Source of the DNA: Thaumasiovibrio sp047250365 | GTDB taxonomy: Bacteria > Pseudomonadota > Gammaproteobacteria > Enterobacterales > Vibrionaceae | DNA length: 64,000 nt | Direction: 5' to 3' | Assembly: GCF_047250365.1 (NCBI RefSeq) | Contig: NZ_JBLBVL010000015.1 | Coordinates: 22,917 to 86,916 of the forward strand | Part shown: in pieces, positions 61,966-64,000 of the stretch | Position numbering within the stretch: position 1 is the stretch's first letter | Layout of the letters: every line of letters starts with the position of its first letter | Position numbers and translations under genes: made by a program | The notes under the pieces: generated by a model | Seen by the model: the letters and a program-made list of their open reading frames with translations, nothing else | Told to the model about the DNA's origin: nothing | The model's database searches: none

Positions 61966-62982
61966 TTATACTTTTGCTTCAAATGCTTTATGAGAGTTCA
62001 TCACTGACCATGCTATGCGAGCCAATTTATTGGCCAATGCAACAACAGCAACGTTGAATGGTTTTCGACACTTCAAATCAATAAGCCACGAACCGAAATA
62101 ACGCTCCGCAGAGCTATCTCTCCACATGACAGCTCTAGCTGCATGAACAAATAATTCCCTCAGTTCTTTGTTTCCCCGCTTCGATATACCCAACAACCGA
62201 GGTTTTCCTCCCGTTGTATATTGAAACGGTACTAACCCTATCCATGCTGCAAAGTTTCGCCCATTAGCAAAGTCTTTTGGGTCTCCGACAGAAGACAAGC
62301 AACACGAAGCTGTCATAGGCCCGATACCTGGTATCGTTTGAAGCAAACTATATAGCTCATTTTCTTTATTGAGTTCGACTAGTTTTTGGTCTTGAACAGC
62401 GATCTTTTCATTTAGTTGGTTGTAGAAGTCCAATTGGTCACGAAGCTCAAGAATGATCTGTGGTGGGACTATAGCCTCTTTATCTGCTAGCCACTGGAAC
62501 AGCATTTTCATATTGGCATGCCCGCGAGGAAAGCTAATGCCAAACTCTAGCAAGATTGACCCGATTCTATTCATACAGGAGGTTCTTTCGCGAATATATC
62601 CTGTTCTAATTTTCCTAATCACCGTACTAATTTGAGCTTGTTCGCTTTTCGGAGAGACAAACCTCATATTAGGTCTCATGGCAGCTTCGGCAATGGCATC
62701 AGCATCAATGAAATCGTTCTTGTGGCTCTTAACGTATGGCTTTACATACTGTGCAGGTACTAGTTTGACCTTATGAGCATATTCTTGGCATTTTCGAGCC
62801 AACCAATGCGCACCACAGCACGCTTCCATTGCTATGGTTGTAGATTCTTGCTGTGAGATAAAATGAATGAGCTTAGCTCGGGTCAATTTGTGTCGGAAAA
62901 CTTCACGGCCAGAATAATCGTGGCCAATTAGATGGAAAACAGACTTACCGAGATCTATACCAATAACTTTAATAGCTGACAT
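61966..62982 (-). CDS. IS110-family (IS1111 group) transposase
   Basis: DEDD recombinase of 338 aa. The N-terminal RuvC-like domain has VIGIDLGKSVFHLIG, an acidic residue in IAMEACCGAHWLA and the SHKNDFIDADAIAEA motif. The C-terminal transposase_20 domain has LLQTIPGIGPMTASCCLSSVG and KRGNKELRELFVHAARAVM, including the Ser-rich region with the catalytic serine. The gene is intact, so the element may be active. Confidence 0.92.
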   Translation of the reverse strand: MSAIKVIGIDLGKSVFHLIGHDYSGREVFRHKLTRAKLIHFISQQESTTIAMEACCGAHWLARKCQEYAHKVKLVPAQYVKPYVKSHKNDFIDADAIAEAAMRPNMRFVSPKSEQAQISTVIRKIRTGYIRERTSCMNRIGSILLEFGISFPRGHANMKMLFQWLADKEAIVPPQIILELRDQLDFYNQLNEKIAVQDQKLVELNKENELYSLLQTIPGIGPMTASCCLSSVGDPKDFANGRNFAAWIGLVPFQYTTGGKPRLLGISKRGNKELRELFVHAARAVMWRDSSAERYFGSWLIDLKCRKPFNVAVVALANKLARIAWSVMNSHKAFEAKV

Positions 62983-63043
62983 GATGGCACCTCTAAATGT
63001 TCATCGACCATGCTAATTTTAGCGTAGGTGTGGGGCGTACCAT

Positions 63044-63074
63044 CTAATTAGCGTGCCATAGCCGTTTGTTATAT
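63044..63074 (-). repeat. Half attC site cut by the IS
   Basis: On the minus strand ATATAACAAACGGCTATGGCACGC follows the LysE stop codon directly (split at 20 bases: ATATAACAAACGGCTATGGC then ACGC). TATAACAAACG is the usual start of Vibrio VCR-type attC sites. It ends at the IS end; no convincing second half was found on the far side. Confidence 0.6.
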
Positions 63075-63704
63075 TTATTTACTCGATACAGCTAATAAAC
63101 TACCTGCTGTTACGAAGAAACCACCTAAGGTACGATTAAACCGAAGCATATTGGTTTTGTGCTCAAACCAAGGTGCTACTTTTAGCCCTAGGCTTGAATA
63201 TGCAAACATTGTAGCAAAATCGATTACACTCCAAGTTAACGCTAATATGATGAATTGAACGGCTTGAGGGCTGCCTAAATTAATAAAGTTAGGAAATAAG
63301 GCAGCGAAGAAGATAATGTCTTTAGGGTTGCTGATACCAACAAGAAAACCTGTTTTGATTTTTTCCCAATCGTTAGATACCTGACCACTAATACTACTCT
63401 CGGAAAAGGACACACCCATACTTCCTTCTCTCAATAACCCTATGCCCAAATAAACGAGATAAGCTGCACCAGCTAGTTTTACGACTAAAAACGCATTTGC
63501 AGATGCAAGAAGCAAGACGCCAAGTCCAAACGCAGACAAAGCCATTAATAATAGTGAAGCTACGCTACCACCTAAAATGGTTGGTATTGAGCTCACTGCT
63601 CCGAACTTTACACCGTGGTTTAAACACAATATCGCCGATGGTCCTGGTGTGAAAATCAATAGGCTGATAACACTAACATATGCGATCCATAAGTTAAGCT
63701 CCAT
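63075..63704 (-). CDS. LysE/RhtB-family exporter (cassette-borne)
   Basis: Six-helix amino-acid exporter of 209 aa. FTPGPSAILCLNHGVKFG is the family motif; FLVGISNPKDIIFFAALFPNF is mid-protein. I start at the ATG 63704 (MELNLWIAY); a GTG at 63719 is an alternative. Upstream GGGGTTAAAGC resembles a cassette boundary, and a half attC follows the stop, so it is probably a mobile cassette distinct from the two chromosomal LysE genes. Confidence 0.85.
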   Translation of the reverse strand: MELNLWIAYVSVISLLIFTPGPSAILCLNHGVKFGAVSSIPTILGGSVASLLLMALSAFGLGVLLLASANAFLVVKLAGAAYLVYLGIGLLREGSMGVSFSESSISGQVSNDWEKIKTGFLVGISNPKDIIFFAALFPNFINLGSPQAVQFIILALTWSVIDFATMFAYSSLGLKVAPWFEHKTNMLRFNRTLGGFFVTAGSLLAVSSK

Positions 63705-63878
63705 TTGCTTTAACCCCACAAGATTGCGAAAAATTCGATTACAGATATAACTGTATTAAACTGAGTAACGTTTTACAAACTAGAATGAGGTGAAACTGGG
63801 ACAGTTCATAACCCCTCCTTAGATACGAAAAGCCTTAAACTCTATCATCGCAATTTACACATGCATAATCAATAAATA

Positions 63879-63998
63879 TCAATTACTTACAATCTTGTTA
63901 GTAACAATGCCATCTCCGATTTCTGGGTTTACTGTAATTAAATAATGTAAGGGAAAAGTATCATCCCTTTGATTAGTGATAGACTTAACTACAACATT
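63879..63998 (-). CDS. Partial reading frame cut by the window end
   Basis: The last 39 codons of a minus-strand gene that enters from beyond base 64000 and stops at 63879 (sequence around TFPLHYLITVNPEIGDGIV). The composition looks coding. It has the same orientation as the other cargo cassettes. Product unknown. Confidence 0.45.
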   Translation of the reverse strand, partial: NVVVKSITNQRDDTFPLHYLITVNPEIGDGIVTNKIVSN

Positions 63999-64000
63999 TC

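Larger units (their letters stand above)
61737..63043 (-). mobile_element. IS110-family insertion sequence, IS1111 group
   Basis: About 1.31 kb bounded by perfect 12-bp inverted repeats, ATGGTACGCCCC (61737-61748) and GGGGCGTACCAT (63032-63043). Such sub-terminal repeats are a feature of the IS1111 group and absent from the IS110 group. It carries one DEDD-type transposase. It abuts a half attC on its right side; IS1111-attC elements are known to target integron cassette sites. True ends may lie a few bases outside the repeats. Confidence 0.85.
55624..64000. mobile_element. Tn7-like transposon (candidate type I-F3 CRISPR-associated), tnsA-proximal part
   Basis: Starts at a TGT terminus 21 bp past guaC and runs beyond the window. 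It holds the terminal repeats, tnsABC, integron-type cassette cargo and an IS1111-group insertion. The guaC 3' end is an established attachment site of Tn7-like elements, and of I-F3 CRISPR-associated ones in particular (family knowledge). The terminal CAACCATA-type sites resemble those of Tn6677 as I remember them, and TnsC is short (326 aa), as in I-F3 elements and unlike the 555-aa TnsC of Tn7. tniQ, cas genes and the far end are not in view, so the CRISPR link is inferred. Confidence 0.8.

Noticed and set aside
55600..64000. CRISPR array inside the element
   Set aside because: No regularly spaced 28-bp repeats were seen in the visible part; any array must lie beyond the window.
1..64000. 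tRNA or rRNA genes
   Set aside because: No tRNA-like cloverleaf or rRNA segment was recognised by eye; a tRNAscan run would be decisive.

Overview
The window reads as chromosome of a marine gammaproteobacterium of the family Vibrionaceae, probably Vibrio or a close relative. The evidence is the moderate AT bias, the phaB-phaA-phasin-phaC order, a RelV-type small alarmone synthetase, a stand-alone second EF-G gene, and VCR/VPR-like integron attC sites in the accessory part. No rRNA, tRNA or CRISPR array was found. Strain and chromosome cannot be fixed from the sequence alone.

Layout. 0.4-4.1 kb: a sugar ABC importer of the MglBAC type (lipoprotein binding protein, double ATPase, permease), closed by a terminator. 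4.2-15.9 kb, minus strand: a continuous urea module, urtABCDE (urea ABC importer) then ureDABC-E-J-F-G (urease structural and nickel-insertion genes plus a HupE/UreJ nickel permease). A sigma-54-like -24/-12 element lies 44 bp before urtA, which fits nitrogen control. 16.4-23.2 kb: an exonuclease/endonuclease/phosphatase-fold protein, a decayed Bcr/EmrD-type efflux gene, a periplasmic 5'-nucleotidase, a mini-glutaredoxin, an outer-membrane protein and a DEAD-box helicase. 23.3-26.5 kb, minus: an arsenate-detoxification operon, arsR - GAPDH - CX5R phosphatase-like gene - arsJ, with a palindromic ArsR operator.

26.6-48.8 kb is mostly housekeeping and envelope genes: EF-G, a pair of overlapping genes for a TPR protein and a TPR-GGDEF diguanylate cyclase, a GH20 hexosaminidase, small secreted proteins, two LysE/RhtB exporters, RelV, ArfB, LysR, a second DEAD-box helicase, an OFA-type MFS carrier and a large hybrid histidine kinase. 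An overlooked 26-codon basic gene sits at 39.6 kb. 48.9-53.2 kb, minus: the polyhydroxybutyrate operon phaBAPC. 54.6-55.6 kb: guaC (GMP reductase).

The accessory system starts 21 bp past the guaC stop codon. A Tn7-like transposon end (TGTAAAAACAACCATACG, then two more sites with about 22-bp spacing) is followed by tnsA-tnsB-tnsC. The short TnsC, the TnsB-site sequence and the guaC location together match the type I-F3 CRISPR-associated Tn7-like transposons. The tniQ-cas8/5-cas7-cas6 module, the array and the far end must lie beyond base 64000 if present. The visible cargo (59.4-64 kb) runs opposite to tns and looks like captured integron gene cassettes: a coiled-coil membrane protein, a two-gene winged-helix plus three-TM-segment unit, a GNAT acetyltransferase and a LysE exporter, with attC-like sites. 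An IS1111-group IS110 element is inserted beside a half attC. The window ends inside another open frame on the minus strand.
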